The notes under the pieces were generated by a model that searched no databases, was not told the DNA's origin, and saw only the letters and a program-made list of their open reading frames with translations. A stretch of 64,000 bases of DNA from Basidiobolus meristosporus CBS 931.73. Its lineage: Eukaryota > Basidiobolomycota > Basidiobolomycetes > Basidiobolales > Basidiobolaceae. Position numbers and translations under genes: made by a program. Below are positions 33,719 through 45,752 of this stretch, piece after piece. The stretch is from the NCBI GenBank assembly GCA_002104905.1, contig MCFE01000207.1, forward strand, positions 1-64,000, written 5' to 3'. The first letter of the stretch is position 1. Each line of letters starts with the position of its first letter.

Positions 33719-34631
33719 TCGAAATGGTGTTTGACGAACTAGCTAAATTAATTTCTTCTAACAAAGTCGAAGGTGTCTGGAACTCTGAAAGAGACAAGAA
33801 GGAGAAACTGATACCTAGGTTATTATAGTTTCTTCAACTTGCCCGTTATTAAAGAACTATTGATAACCTGGTAGATCCCAAGCAAAACCACGTATGGCCC
33901 ACTAATAATTGCCAGTGGTGGCGATTCGTTCTTGCTGATGTTAAAAATAAGTGTGAGATTCAGCGGGCTGCCAGCCAATGGTGGATATACAGTGGATATT
34001 AGCTATGTGCAAATACTAAATGCCTTCGCGATTTCAGCCTTCTGTTTGTAATATGATTTAATTAGAGCGACAGACCAATGGCAGGTGGGGTAGTAAAGAA
34101 GAGCAAGTGATGAGTAAAAATAACCTTTGCTTGCTTTGAAGTTTGGAACAAAGACTATATATACAAAGATAAGCAAGGACACTATCGTGGCTATTATCGG
34201 ATTGGGTCTCAGCATGCATTTCCGTACTTCTGGTTTGGAAAAATGGCAATTCCGCATGCATACACACCATATGATGAGGGATAAATGCATACATAGATTG
34301 ATATTCATATTATTAGTTTAAATCCACAACTGATGAGGAGTATGTATGCTGTACATGTACATAGACAAGCACGATTATGTGTTTCTAGGATCCAGCCAAC
34401 ATAACAAGAGATTTAGAGGATTTGTAGTAAGCTCCTCGGATAACCGGTACAAACAAGTCAAGGTAGATCGCAATCCATTTACGCAAAAAATCCACTTCAC
34501 ACCATTGATAAAGTCGTTGATTAGTTGCACGTAATAGATGGATGGGTGGCCTTGAGATTTAGATGCTACTGCAATATACGACGTGATCAACCAAAGTCAG
34601 TAGGAAGAAAATGAGAAATTATTCGCTATAT
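33719..34631. other. Intergenic region, no supported gene
   Basis: A minus-strand frame at 34003-34308 has one hydrophobic helix (IIATIVSLLIFVYIVFV) but no recognisable family and no supporting context, so I do not call it. The remainder is the flank of the beta-helix and eL30 genes. Confidence 0.4.
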
Positions 34632-34967
34632 TTATTGTTGCTCTTGAGTCTTTAAGATATCAGAGTCACCGGCATCGGTAATGGCAAGAACTCCAACACG
34701 GAAGTATTTACCACAGGCGGTACCAAGCTCGATGTTGTTACCATTGTAGTGGTGGACACTGGTCTTGGAGAGCATAGCATAGTATTCGATCTCGGACTTT
34801 CTCAAAGGAGGGCAGTTTCCGGAAAGAATGATAAGCTTGGCTTTGCCATTACGAATAGACTTCAAAGTAGACTTGTAGCCAAGGTTGGATTTACCACTCT
34901 TCATGACCAAAGCCAAGCGAGAGTTGATTGATTCAACTGATTTCTTGGATTTCTTAATGGGAGCCAT
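34632..34967 (-). CDS. rpl30: 60S ribosomal protein eL30
   Basis: Full length at 111 residues in one coding exon. Conserved blocks include [51 protein letters not shown] and [23 protein letters not shown], the L7Ae/L30e fold. It binds the large ribosomal subunit; in yeast the protein also represses splicing of its own transcript. Here an intron sits in the 5' leader (34985-35045, gtaagt...gtcag), 17 bases upstream of the ATG. This differs from yeast RPL30, whose intron follows the first codons. Expected to be highly expressed; the gene appears intact. Confidence 0.95.
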   Translation of the reverse strand: MAPIKKSKKSVESINSRLALVMKSGKSNLGYKSTLKSIRNGKAKLIILSGNCPPLRKSEIEYYAMLSKTSVHHYNGNNIELGTACGKYFRVGVLAITDAGDSDILKTQEQQ

Positions 34968-34984
34968 TTCGGAATTCTACTTCT

Positions 34985-35045
34985 CTGACAGTGGGATGTT
35001 AGTTCTCAACGAAAAAGGTTCCCGATATGCAGGGTGAGCACTTAC
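34985..35045 (-). other. Intron in the 5' leader of the eL30 gene
   Basis: On the minus strand a GTAAGT donor at 35045 and a 'cactgtcag' acceptor at 34985 bound 61 bp, in the size range of the other introns here. Leader introns are common in ribosomal protein genes. Confidence 0.7.
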
Positions 35046-35429
35046 CGGTACTTGATGACCAGGAGGGAAGAGAAAGAAATATTGTCCAAGTTATCCCTTT
35101 TATTGAGTGGTGGCATTTTTTTTGAGTTGAGTGTTATTTTTGGCTTTGATTGGATACAACTCGCCTAGGAAATCATGGGTTTCTGCTCAATATTTATGCA
35201 TTCTGGGTATTTTGTTGATTAAGGTGTATGCGTGATGTAGGAAATAGTATTTGACATATCGTATATTATGGATCATGTAGAATGAGATCTTTAATGCTCA
35301 GCATCTATTTGGAATTAATCAAAGCACTATAGCTTAACGTTAGCAAGGTAGGGTGGGATTGGGCTTACAGTGAGTGCAGGGGACTAAGTGAAATGATAAG
35401 GAGTGATATGTATTTCAGAGGTGCAACGA
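35046..35429. other. Upstream flank of the eL30 gene
   Basis: Likely promoter of eL30. No coding region or repeat recognised. Confidence 0.4.
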
Positions 35430-36080
35430 AAGCATTACCGTTCTCTGGTAATTTCGTTGTGAGCGCGCCGACGCTCGTGCTTTCAGTGGATGGTGGCGGT
35501 GAGTCAGTGGCTGAAGCACTGGTAGCGCTGAGTTCCTCGTTATTGGTTGTTGATATCTTGGTTTGAGTAATCTCCTCTTCAGTTGATTGTTCGGTACCGG
35601 TGGGTGTGGGTTTGGTGGCAGGGGACCCAGCTGTGGCAGCTACATAATCGCTAGTAGCTGCAGTGGACTTACTTGTGGCAGTTACGGGCTTACTAGTGGT
35701 GGCTTACAAGTGGTAGTTACGGATTTACAAGTGGTGGCTGCTTGTAGGTTTACTCATGGTAGCTGCTGGCTTACTACTAGTAGTGGTCACAGGGATACTG
35801 GTAGTGGCTACGGGCTCTCTAGTGGCGGTTACAAACTCGCTAATAGATTTTGATGTGCCAGCGGTATGTGTGGTACTTTCTGCCTTGGTAAGAGTGGCAG
35901 CAGGCTCATTAAGTGAAGTAGACTGAGTAGAAGTAACCGGCTCAATAGAAGTGGAGTGGATAGTTTCAATGCTAGTGGTAGTGGAGGTAGCACAGGAGGC
36001 CGAGGAGCCAGGAATAGACACCGAAGTGGATGTTAAGCAGATTTCCAGTATATTCACTTTGCCTGTAGGAGATGGGTATA
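35430..36080 (-). pseudogene. Chitin deacetylase relic lacking its catalytic domain
   Basis: Read on the minus strand, the copy starts with a stretch matching the end of intron 1 and the start of exon 2 of the neighbouring deacetylase (the 'cctacaggc...gtgaatatactgga' region, 36080-36021). It then jumps directly into the Ser/Thr-rich tail (TSVSIPGSSASCATSTTTS). In the intact gene these parts are separated by the whole NodB domain. The junction lies at a short shared word ('acatcc' against 'aacatc'). The tail goes on to about 35430 in shifting frames (for example SATSASATDSPPPSTESTS). So this is a tandem duplicate from which the catalytic domain was deleted. Confidence 0.65.
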
Positions 36081-36506
36081 ATGACTCGTATTCCAGTAAA
36101 AGTCTTTTATAAATGTGTTTCTCATGGTAAGTATTCGAAATGGTGGCTATTGTAATTTCAAATCATGAATATATGGCCGTGTGGCCTGACTCTAGTGTGA
36201 AGAAACCTCAGTCTAGCCAGGACATTCTTCCCCATATGAAAGGTCTAGTACCAGGCATGAAATGATTTGAACATTTTTGGTAGTCAATATACGACTGCTC
36301 AGCGTTCCTTGAAAATCAAGTCAATTTTACCATTTATGCCAATCTAATTATAGCCAGTTTGCTCTGGCTTGCTTATGGGCGATTGGTGGTATTTTTCTAA
36401 TGGGGCATTAACTCAATTATGCATCCAGAAAATTTTGTTTGAGGCACTCAAATACTTTTTATTATGATTATTATTATAACAAACCAATATGAATCTTGAA
36501 ATAGAT
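36081..36506. other. Intergenic spacer between the deacetylase relic and the intact gene
   Basis: 3' flank of the intact deacetylase gene; no gene recognised. Confidence 0.4.
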
Positions 36507-37677
36507 TTAAATTCTTGCGAAAAAGCCTAGCACAGTAACGAGGGCTGTTAGAGTTACCATTGGCGAGGTAATGGATCCACTGCCTTGGGCTTCCACGGAG
36601 GGAAGGATGGATGTGCTAGAGGAAGTATGCGAAGGTTCAATAGTGGTGGTTGATTCGGTACTGGCTGATGAGCTGATGGTACTAGTGGTGCTAATGCTAC
36701 TAGTGATTGAAGTGGTAGAGTTGGTAGCCGACGAGGTAGGCTCAGGACTTGCGGAAGAGGCTACAGTTGAATCAAGGGTAGATACAGACGTTTCCAAGCT
36801 GACGGGTACGGAAGCGGTGGTAGATGTAATGGAGGAGGACGTGGGACTAGGAGTAGACACCGAAGTGGATGTGATGGAGGATGCAGGAGGAATCACGCCG
36901 TTTTTGTAAGCGGCTACTCTGTTACTGAGGCATTGAGCAACCGTGACAAAGTTGTATCCTTTGGCCTTGATGCTGTCAATGATCTTTGGAGTCCTCTCAA
37001 CACTGAACTTGTGGATATCATGCTGGAGCGAGACCCAGCTGTCCTTGCTTGGATTGGAGGGGTTGATCTTGTTCAGGATGTTGGTCACAAGTTGATCATA
37101 TTGAGCTGGTTTCTCCATATATTTCCAGTCATCAGAGTCGACATTCCACTGGATTACAGTATAGCCAAGATCCTTCATTACGGATTGGCATCTGTCGTTG
37201 CAGTTCCCATATGGAGGTCTCATCATGGCAGGAGTAACCCCGGTGCGCTTCTTGATCTCGGCCTCGGTGTCCAGCATCTGTTGTCTGATCTTGTCGACAC
37301 TGAGGCTACTCAAGTCCAAGTGATCATATGTGTGGGATGCAATTTGGTGGCCAGCATCGTAGGTCTGCTTCAGGAAGTGGCCGATGTCATCTTGCGCCAC
37401 CTGGCTTCCCAAGACGAAGAAAGTGGCTTTCACTCCTTTCTCACTCAAGATGTTAAGCAGGTTTCCAGTATATTCACTTGGGCCTGTAGGAGATGGGAGA
37501 ATTTAGAATTTGGAGCAGTCAAGAGGTGTCGAAGGAAAGCATACCATCATCAAACGTCAAGGCAAAGTCACCAGGTTTGTCGCACTTGAAAACGAAGCCA
37601 TTACCATCGTCTTGCGCGCTGACAGAAATAAGGCATAAGGCAGCCACGAGAGAGCACTTCAGAAGAGATTTGACCAT
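36507..37677 (-). CDS. GPI-anchored chitin deacetylase (NodB/CE4 polysaccharide deacetylase)
   Basis: Two exons, 37677-37545 and 37483-36507, with a 61-bp intron; 369 residues. A signal peptide (LLKCSLVAALCLISVSA) precedes the CE4 domain. Motif 1 is TFDDGP, split by the intron. Motif 2 is SHTYDH, which supplies the two metal-binding His. Then come RPPYG (motif 3), WNVDSDDW (motif 4) and LQHDIH (motif 5). All catalytic and metal ligands are present. A Ser/Thr-rich region of about 120 residues and a C-terminal hydrophobic segment (SPMVTLTALVTVLGFFARI) fit GPI anchoring. It should convert wall chitin to chitosan at the cell surface. A deleted duplicate lies directly downstream. Confidence 0.92.
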
Positions 37678-38367
37678 GGTTTTTTTTGAGTACTATGGTG
37701 TCCGTTAACAACATATATATATACTCCGCTCTTTGGGAACCCATGAACATACGGAGTTACACTAGGCGCCAACGATTGTTATTTAGACAAATTCAAAGAT
37801 CTGCCGAAAACAGAAGCATGATTTCTATGTGAAGAAATTGCCAAACCCTTTAGTCTTGATTTGAGCCCAATATATTGGATGGATTGTTCTGTTATGAGAT
37901 TTTTTCTCCTATTGGGTAAGGAAACCCAATATACCCGATCTACATCCAGGTGAAGAATATTCCTTCCCCACGTAACAGGTAAATCCTCGTCACTCGATTC
38001 AATATATGATTCCAATAACGGTGGAGTTATTTAAAGATTGTTTGAGGTAACATTATCCTTTGCGTTTATGCTGATGCTGGCGATAACATACATGGACTGG
38101 GTCAAGCATATTAAACTATAGGTGAGAGTTAGGTCTACTGCGCCAAAAATAGTAACTCATGGTTGATAACTCGGTTTGCTTCTAAGATGTTACCATAATC
38201 GAAGTATTACAAGACTCTTCTAAAGCACTGCTCGACAATTGCTTCCTCCATATATGTTCGACGCCTATTACATATAAGCCCGCAAAAATTGCTCAAGCTT
38301 TACTCTGGATACCGACGGAATGGCCTAACTGTTAGCTTGGCATTGGTTGTAAATGTTTTGGTAACAG
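37678..38367. other. Intergenic region upstream of the deacetylase gene
   Basis: Includes the deacetylase promoter ('acatatatatatactcc', a TATA-like run near 37710). No further gene recognised. Confidence 0.4.
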
Positions 38368-39459
38368 TCAATCTGTGTTGTGAATTACTACTTCATTCGA
38401 CCAGTCCTCCATGCACTGGGCGATCTTGTTCTCCTTCCCAAACCAAAAATGGTCACAGCCTTCAATTAGCCTAGGCTGAATATTTTGTAGCTCGCTGGAA
38501 ATTTTCTAAGCCATTTTTGATGAGGATAAGGAGGTGAACTGGTCGCTGTCTCCATAGATAAAAAGGACTGGTCGAGACTGGACACTTTCGTTGAGGCTGC
38601 TTTGCTCAGGGCTTGAGGGAATCTCCGAGAGCCCCATGATTTCTTCTACTCGCTTGAAGAACCAGCTACACTTCCATAACGTGAGCAACCAGACTACACT
38701 GCGTGGATAGCTAATGAATGCATAAAACAGCTTCACATTCCGGAAGTCCATTGGGTGAAGTGAGGAAGAGATTACCGACCCATACAAGTATCCCTAATTT
38801 TATGCGGCATTAAGTCAAGGGGTGTAATGCTTGTATAGTATACGCTGCCAGCCAAAATACCATAAAGAGAATGCGTACTTGCACATATCAATATCTTGCC
38901 TGGCTTTAGAACATCTGGGGTGTTCTCCGTATGGCTTAAGACTTCCTCCTCTTTGGCCAAGAAGCCGACAATTGTTTTGATATCTTCCGTCTCAGGAGTT
39001 CCAGTCCACGAGGTTCTCCCGCTAGAGTTATCCAAATCCCTTTTTTATGCAACAGGAGTAGCTATTGGACCAGGTTTCTGATGGTTTCGAGCTTTGAACA
39101 AGTCAGCAAGTTTCGAACCTAGCATTGAACGAAACCACGACCAACCCTTTCTTTGCAAAATGCGAGTGTAGCTTTCTAACGACGTTATTGTCATAATTCC
39201 CCCACTGGGAAATAAAAATAAGTTGGCCGAAAGCTTTTCCATCTCTGCCGATGGTTATACCTAAAGGCTCATACGAATGGGACAGCACCATCGCAGTGAT
39301 CTCCGCTTTCTTAGAAAGACCCTCTGATGAGTATGACAAACGAGTTTCAAGTAAAACTGGTCTCCTCTTTACTTGCTGATGTGAACTCTGCAAGAATAGT
39401 GTGGTGTGTTGTACGGGCATCATCTTGACCTGAATTAGGCGAGGATGGTGTGGTAACAA
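38368..39459 (-). pseudogene. Decayed alpha/beta-hydrolase gene
   Basis: Protein blocks in order on the minus strand are: QWGNYDNNVVRKLHSHFAKKG and VVVSFNAR; GRTSWTGTPETEDIKTIVG; PGKILICASTHSLYGILAG; YPRSVVWLLTLWKCSWFFK; RPVLFIYGDSDQFTS; and GCDHFWFGKENKIAQCM. This is the layout of a serine hydrolase with the catalytic Asp (GDSDQF) and His (DHFWF). The expected nucleophile elbow G-x-S-x-G is disturbed (ASTHSLYG). Some joins can be explained as introns, for example gtaatc...attag around 38727-38790. Two nearby frame changes around 38470-38520 cannot. The start is unclear. Best seen as a pseudogene or a copy close to it. Confidence 0.6.
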
Positions 39460-39918
39460 TCTAGTGGGTTAAATTGACGTAACTCATACATAATTAGTGA
39501 TGAGATCTAGCCAACATCGATCAATCAATCTTCGTGATGTTATCATAACAGCATTCATCGATGTTGGCATGATCGTTATGCCTTGACCTTAATGCCTTCC
39601 CCTCATTAGCCTGTGAGGCCCTATCTACTACTTATCGGATCTCTCAGCTGGCTATGTGATACGTCAGTCAGAGGGCATCAGGGGTGAATAAGCCGAATAG
39701 ACCGAATGAACCTCATTTCACGTCACATCCACCCCAAATTAGTAGCATAGGCCATAGTCACAGGTAGACTCAGCTTCGTAAACAGACCACATCTTAGCAC
39801 CCCCTTCTTTCTTGGAATATTAGCCTAGTTTCGACTAGTTGGTAAACTTGATTGGTCTATAAATTTATATAAAAGTCTATGATCTCACCACAGCTCTGCA
39901 CTCAAACTCGAAGCACCA
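39460..39918. other. Promoter region of the alpha-glucosidase gene
   Basis: Divergent spacer. The word 'tataaatttatataaaag' ends about 45 bp before the alpha-glucosidase ATG and could be a TATA box. No gene recognised. Confidence 0.45.
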
Positions 39919-42900
39919 ATGACATCGTTGACCAAGTCCCTAAGAAACGCCTTGTCTTCAGTCTCCAGGTATGTTTCTAATTAATCCTACTGCTGTGCGG
40001 TCAACTTACAGCACGCATCTTGTAGCTGCTTCTCCTCGAAAGAGATAGGAAAATACTCGCTCAATGCCATCAATTCCAAATCCAACACCTCTCTGGAGGC
40101 CAAGTTGTCGCTCCTGCACTCCGTTTTACCCCAGTTTGGAGAAGATATTGATCCATTGAAATTCCAAGTCACCTATGAAACTCCCACCCGCATCCACGTC
40201 AAAATCACCGATCTTGAGGAGAAGCGTTGGCAGATACCGAATGACATAGTTCCGTTGAACAATACTCCTTCATCAGATATCAGAGGCTTGGAGTCATGCC
40301 AGTATAAGTTCGAGTACACCGATTCCCCTTTTGGGTTCTCTGTTGAACGGAAAACCGGAGAGAAGCTGTTTGATACTAATGGGCTTGGGCTTGTCTTCAA
40401 GGACCAATACATGGAGCTATCCACCCACCTCCCCAAGCACGCCAACATCTATGGCCTAGGGGAAACGAATGCTAGATTCAGAAGAGAAGAGGGCAGTCTG
40501 ACCACCATTTGGAGCAGAGGTAACTTCGCTTACTTGCCACTTGTGTACTTCCATACTCATTGAGGTCCATTTAGATACTCCTTGTCCTGAAGACGAGAAT
40601 GCCTACGGTTGTCATCCATTCTACATGGAGATCCGCGATGGCAAGGCTCACGGAGTTGTAAGTATCCCTGCCAGCCCAATCATCCATCTTCTATGCTCAC
40701 ACACCTTCGCACATAGCTTCTGTTCAATAGCAATGGAATGGATATCAAGTTGTCAGAGGATAACAGCCAGCTCACCTACCGCGTCATCGGCGGTGTTCTG
40801 GACCTATACATATTTGTTGGAGACACCCCACAATTAGTGGTGCAGCAGTACCAAGAATTAATCGGACTTCCGGCTATGCTGCCTTACTGGTAAGTCCGAA
40901 TTCATTGTTTTCATTGTTTCGCTAGCCTAACGTTACCTTGCATGCAGGTCCCTAGGATTCCACCAATGCCGCTGGGGATACAACACTCTTGATATTGCCA
41001 AGAAGGTCGTCGAAGACTACAAAAAAGCGGAAATTCCGTTGGAATGCATGTGGATCGACATTGAGTAATTGCCGAGATTTCAATAGACTGCTATGGGCTC
41101 CCTATTAACCATGACGTATCTTTGTAGTTACATGGACAAATACAAGTCCTTTACCTTCGACCCGGTTCGCTACTCACCTGCAAAGTTGAAGGATTTCCTC
41201 AAGGACCTTCACTCCCGCAACCAAAAGATGATCATGATTGTAGATCCCGGGATAAAGGTGGAGAAAGGAAATATGCCTTACGAGGTGGGCATGGAGCGTG
41301 ATATTTTCATAAAACGTGCCGATGGAGAGATCTTCATCGGGCGTGTGTGGCCTGGCAAGACCGCTTTCCCAGGTGATTTCTCCAAACACACGTACTAGGC
41401 CACGACACAATGCTGACTTTTCTGTAGATTGGTTCAATCCTCAGACAGACAAATACTGGGCAGAGCTCTTCCATGAATGGTTCGACACTCTACCCTTAGA
41501 TGGGGTTTGGTTAGGTAAGCAATTGATCGTCCGTACCAAGCTGCTGGCTTCCGTTTATTAATCACATTTATGCGCAGACATGAACGAGATCGCCAACTTC
41601 GCTGACGGAGATTGCACCGACCATCCTGACGATAACAACCCAATGATTCCTACGGAAGGGCAGAATGTCGAGACCATGGTCCAACAGGCCGGAACCTCAG
41701 AGTTTACAAACGAAAACGCCGAGGAGGAAGGTTTCGAGGAGATACTGAAGGCGGAAAATGTCCCCATTGATAAAGATGTCCAGCCAGAACTCAACACTGA
41801 CGAGCCCATCGGGATCCTAAACCCACCCTACAAGATCAACAATGGAGGGACCCACGAGCCACTTCATACACGTACCTCCCCCATGGATGCTAAACATCAT
41901 GGTGGAATCAATGAATACGACGTACACAATCTCTTCGGTCACATGGAGTCTTTGTCAAGCTACAAGGCATACAAGAAGTATTACCCCGAACGTAAGCCCT
42001 TCCTCCTTAGTAGAAGCACGTTTGTGGGCAGCGGTGCCTTCGCCTATCACTGGCTGGGTGACAATTGTGAGTACAGAGGATTCGACTGAACGCATCCCGT
42101 CCTACGACTAACAGAATCCCTAGGGTCTAACTGGGAGCACCTCAGATACTCCATTCCGGGCATGTTGAACTTCCAGTTGTTCGGAATCCCCATGGTCGGT
42201 CCAGATATCGGTGGGTTCAACGATCCCTCCGAGGAGGAGCTTCTGATCCGTTGGCACCAGCTGGGAAGCTTCTACCCGTTTGCGCGAAACCACAACGGGG
42301 TGAATCACCCTGGTCAAGAACCATACGTGTACCCCTCCCTTGCCGAGACCTCAAAGAAATACTTGAACATCCGTTACGAAATGCTACCCCTCTGGTACAC
42401 CCTGTTCTGGCGCTCCAGCACCCGGGGTGACACTGTCGTCCGTGGCCTATGCATGGAATATCCTGAGGATACCGAAACCTTAGGAAACGAGTCCCAATTC
42501 CTTCTGGGAGATTCCGTTCTGGTCACCCCTGTGCTGGAGAAGGGGGCGCGTGACGTCAAGGGGTACTTCCCTCGTGGCAAGTGGTATGACTATTATACTG
42601 GGGAGGTGGTGGCAGAGAACAGTGCATCTGGAAAGTACCTGACAATGGATGCCCCACTCGATTTCATGCCAATCCACTTGCGTGGTGGATGCGTTCTCCC
42701 GCTTCAGAGACCCTCCATGACGACCGACGAATCCCGTCAGAACCCATTCAAGTTGATAGTGTCTTTGGACGGACATCAATCAGCCAGAGGAGAGCTCTAT
42801 CTCGATGATGACAAACCCTTGAACGTGGCCCAATCCACCCACATCCAATTCAACCTAGAGAACGGTACTTTGTCCACCAGTGGAAGATACGAGTACCAGG

Positions 42901-43088
42901 TATCCGACCGGGTAAGCATCGAGGAAATTCAGGTGTTCGGAGTGCCGAAGACCGTTCAGAAGATCGAGGTGGAAGGTAAGGACCTCCCCGCAGATCAATA
43001 CCAATACGAGGAGAAGTCCCAATTGTTGAAGATATCCGATATTTCCTTGCCACTGAACCAGGATTGGAAACTGGTATTTACCTATTAA
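39919..43088 (+). CDS. GH31 alpha-glucosidase
   Basis: Nine exons are inferred: 39919-39968, 40026-40519, 40575-40657, 40717-40889, 40948-41064, 41128-41372, 41428-41514, 41578-42066 and 42124-43088. They join in frame to 900 residues; the introns are 54-63 bp with GT-AG ends. GH31 landmarks are HIYGLGE-type IYGLGET, the core block [26 protein letters not shown] and the nucleophile block [10 protein letters not shown]. Next are WLGDNWSNWEHLR with the acid/base Asp, [11 protein letters not shown], and the substrate-binding R/H in [10 protein letters not shown]. It should release glucose from maltose and alpha-glucans. The N-terminus ([17 protein letters not shown]) is not a classical signal peptide, so it may be intracellular. 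For the first intron I chose the acceptor 'cttgtag' because 'cttacag' breaks the frame. Confidence 0.93.
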
Positions 43089-45484
43089 TCACCTGTCCGG
43101 CTCCTTCGAAACCAAATCCCAATAAAAATCTTCCCGCTTGAGCTCGCCCAACGGGCGTCTACTTATTCGCTTCTTTTGCTACGTGTGCCCAGTACGGTTT
43201 CTCTTTTCTTTTATGTAACGATGAACAGCACCAACGCGCAAGGACGAGAGGGGTAAGGGATCAAAAGCTTTCAAAAACATAGAGGTGGAGCGGTTTTACT
43301 GGACCAAGGTGAACCAAGCCAAGTCTTGCTTCACAGAAAGGGCGGGCGGGGATGGTGGGGGAGAGGGTATAAAGTTGAACTGTACAATAGTCTCTAGGTT
43401 GAAGTTTCTCCAGACAAACTGGCGGAAAGAAAAGGTATCTACTCTATATTACATGGGACCCGCAAGCGCAGTCGAGTTTTTTCTATCAGGGTCCACTTCG
43501 GGGTGACGACAGGGCACTCTCAAATATGTGACCGACCGCACACCGACGTCCGCTGGAAATAACGTATTGCTGTGGGGCGTTGCTCGTTTTAGTACTTCGT
43601 AAACGGATAAGATCAAAGGGAAACTACCTGTGCATCTCGATAGCCCTGAGACTCGTTGAAGAAGGTCAAGTGATGCTTGAGATGATCCAGCGGCTGAAGC
43701 TCTATGGCGAGAAAAAGGCTCAGCTCGAGGGGGAAATGGATAAGAGGCGGAGGACTTGGGCTTACCAGTGGATAGTTTACGTTTTCCCTTCAGGGTGGTG
43801 TTTGTCACTTTGGTGGATAAAAACTGCTCTCGAAGTGAAATATTCATACCGATGGTCGAGGGGGGAACGGTTGCGAAGGAACAAGAGATACCGATTCACC
43901 AACCCATCCTTGAGATATTTATGAATCATTCATTCGCTTTATGCAAGCCAGCTATAATCTAAGCAACATCCCCAAATTCGATGGGGAGATTGATCAGTGG
44001 AGAGTAGATACGAAGCAGCAGGGTAGACCGAAAGAGTCACTTTTTTGGGTTAATATCAAGCAAGTCTTGCTGTGAGATAGTTACGTAAATAACGAAAGTT
44101 CGGAGGCTTTTCTAGACGGATCGAGGTCATATGATAATTTAAGGGCGATGAGTGGGCGGAGTCTAGAAATTGTCCGAAGTAGCTAGATTCTACGGTGGAT
44201 GTTTGTTGCACAGCAGTTTGGATCTCCCAACAGTGACACGTGATACTAGGGTTGCTCCGATTCAACGCGTAGGGAATGGTCAGGTATGAGTGCTTCAATC
44301 TCTGTGGGTTTAATGCCAATTCCACTGCCTGCCGGATGCGTAATCTATGCAGTTCTGGTATAGACGAATCCATCAAACAGATATGTAAATGAATGCCTGT
44401 GCACTACCTATATTCCAGCCATGCTGAGGTGGAGGTGATTGTTCATGCATCAGGATTCTCTAACAAACCTAACCACTGTTCAGAGATCGCTGCAGAATGG
44501 TGCTTCCCTTTTACATGTAATACGCATAACACCTCATCATTTGTACTATTCCTCTGGTTCATATTATGTGATGCTCGTTGCCACTGCAAATCGCCGATTC
44601 GCTCAGGTTGTGGTATGTTGTGTATCTTTGAAGATGCTGACTAAATATATGATGCCAATTGTAGATTGCTCACTCAAATAACTATCCCGATGAATGCCCA
44701 CACGATCCTCGCAGATATACAACCTCCTTGGTGTTGGCATTGTCAAGACAGTATACCAATACTGGCTTCATCCAAGTAAGTTACCAATGATGAATGCTAA
44801 GCCAGATCTACATCAGATTGTCGAGCTTATTTCTATAAGCAAAAGAGTTAAACCCTTTCATGCCTACCCATTCCAAGAATTTCAACAGTTTTTTCTCATC
44901 TACGAAAATGGAATAGAACTGATAAGCGTGAGGTGTGATCTGATTACGCAGCCAGTATTTGCTACAATACGCAATCATGGATATTCGGTAATCCCTCCTT
45001 GTGCTTGGACAAAAAGGGTGGCTTATGTTCTGTTGGATCTGTGGGTATTGTACCAACTGATAGCTAATGAAGATGTAGCTGAAACAACCACTGCCCGCTT
45101 CCAAGGTTTTGTGAATTTGAGGTTATCCATTGACTTAGTATAGCATCTATATCCACCTGTCTCTTGGTTTCCTAGACTTTTCACCATCCAGTATTGTGCA
45201 TCATTGCCAAAATTCAGTATAGCATAGAATGATAACACTCAGCATAACAAATGGCCAAGCTTATGAAAAGTAATATCCTTACTGAAATTTCCATAGCTAG
45301 AGATACATACTAGAAATGACACCAAAACACGGTGCTACTTGGTTAGTTGTGCAAGTAGTTCAGCTCAATTCCACCAAGTGTTTGGGCTAAGCCTGTAGCA
45401 TTAGAATGCCATTTGATAGGCTCAGAAATAAAACAGTCCATATAAGTCATATATATCCCAACACTACACATTATATGCTAGTCC
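43089..45484. other. Gene-poor region between alpha-glucosidase and the transposon nest
   Basis: No gene is supported. On the plus strand around 43636-43770 one frame reads like a charged helix (VEEGQVMLEMIQRLKLYGEK) and lies behind a 'ctcgatag' acceptor-like word. It could be a stray exon or a relic, but no partner exons were found. The rest is AT-rich from about 44100 on, without recognisable domains. Confidence 0.4.
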
Positions 45485-45752
45485 TGTTGTAAGAGTTTTG
45501 AAGATATTGGAAGTGATTGGGAGAACAAGTAGATTATGTGGTTTTCACTTAATGATTTATTGAATGTAAAAGCAGTATTTATACTTTAACATGGTCTTGG
45601 CATAGCAAACAAGTAATTTAGGCTCAGGAAGGTCCCACAAACATATGTGCAAAGTTTGGGGCTGTTTGGATAACTTATCTAACTTTGATGCTCAGGGTAC
45701 ATGATGTTTAGGTGAAAATATTCTGAATAAATCCCAATAAAGAGTTTGGTAA
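45485..45752 (-). repeat. Truncated 3' LTR of element C
   Basis: Starts TGTTGTAAGAGTTTTG and follows the LTR of B for about 268 bp, then breaks off. A deletion has removed the LTR end, the polypurine tract and the end of the RNase H frame. Confidence 0.75.

Noticed and set aside
34003-34308. 101-codon minus-strand frame with one transmembrane-like segment
   Set aside because: AT-rich intergenic setting, no recognised family, overlapping alternative frames of similar length.
36571-36909. Plus-strand frame over the deacetylase tail
   Set aside because: Shadow of the Ser/Thr-rich minus-strand coding sequence; low complexity gives long antisense frames.
36933-37589. 218-codon plus-strand frame
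   Set aside because: Antisense to the chitin deacetylase catalytic domain, whose motifs are complete on the minus strand.
43449-43847. 132-codon minus-strand frame
   Set aside because: Text looks like an antisense shadow of a charged plus-strand frame; no domain.
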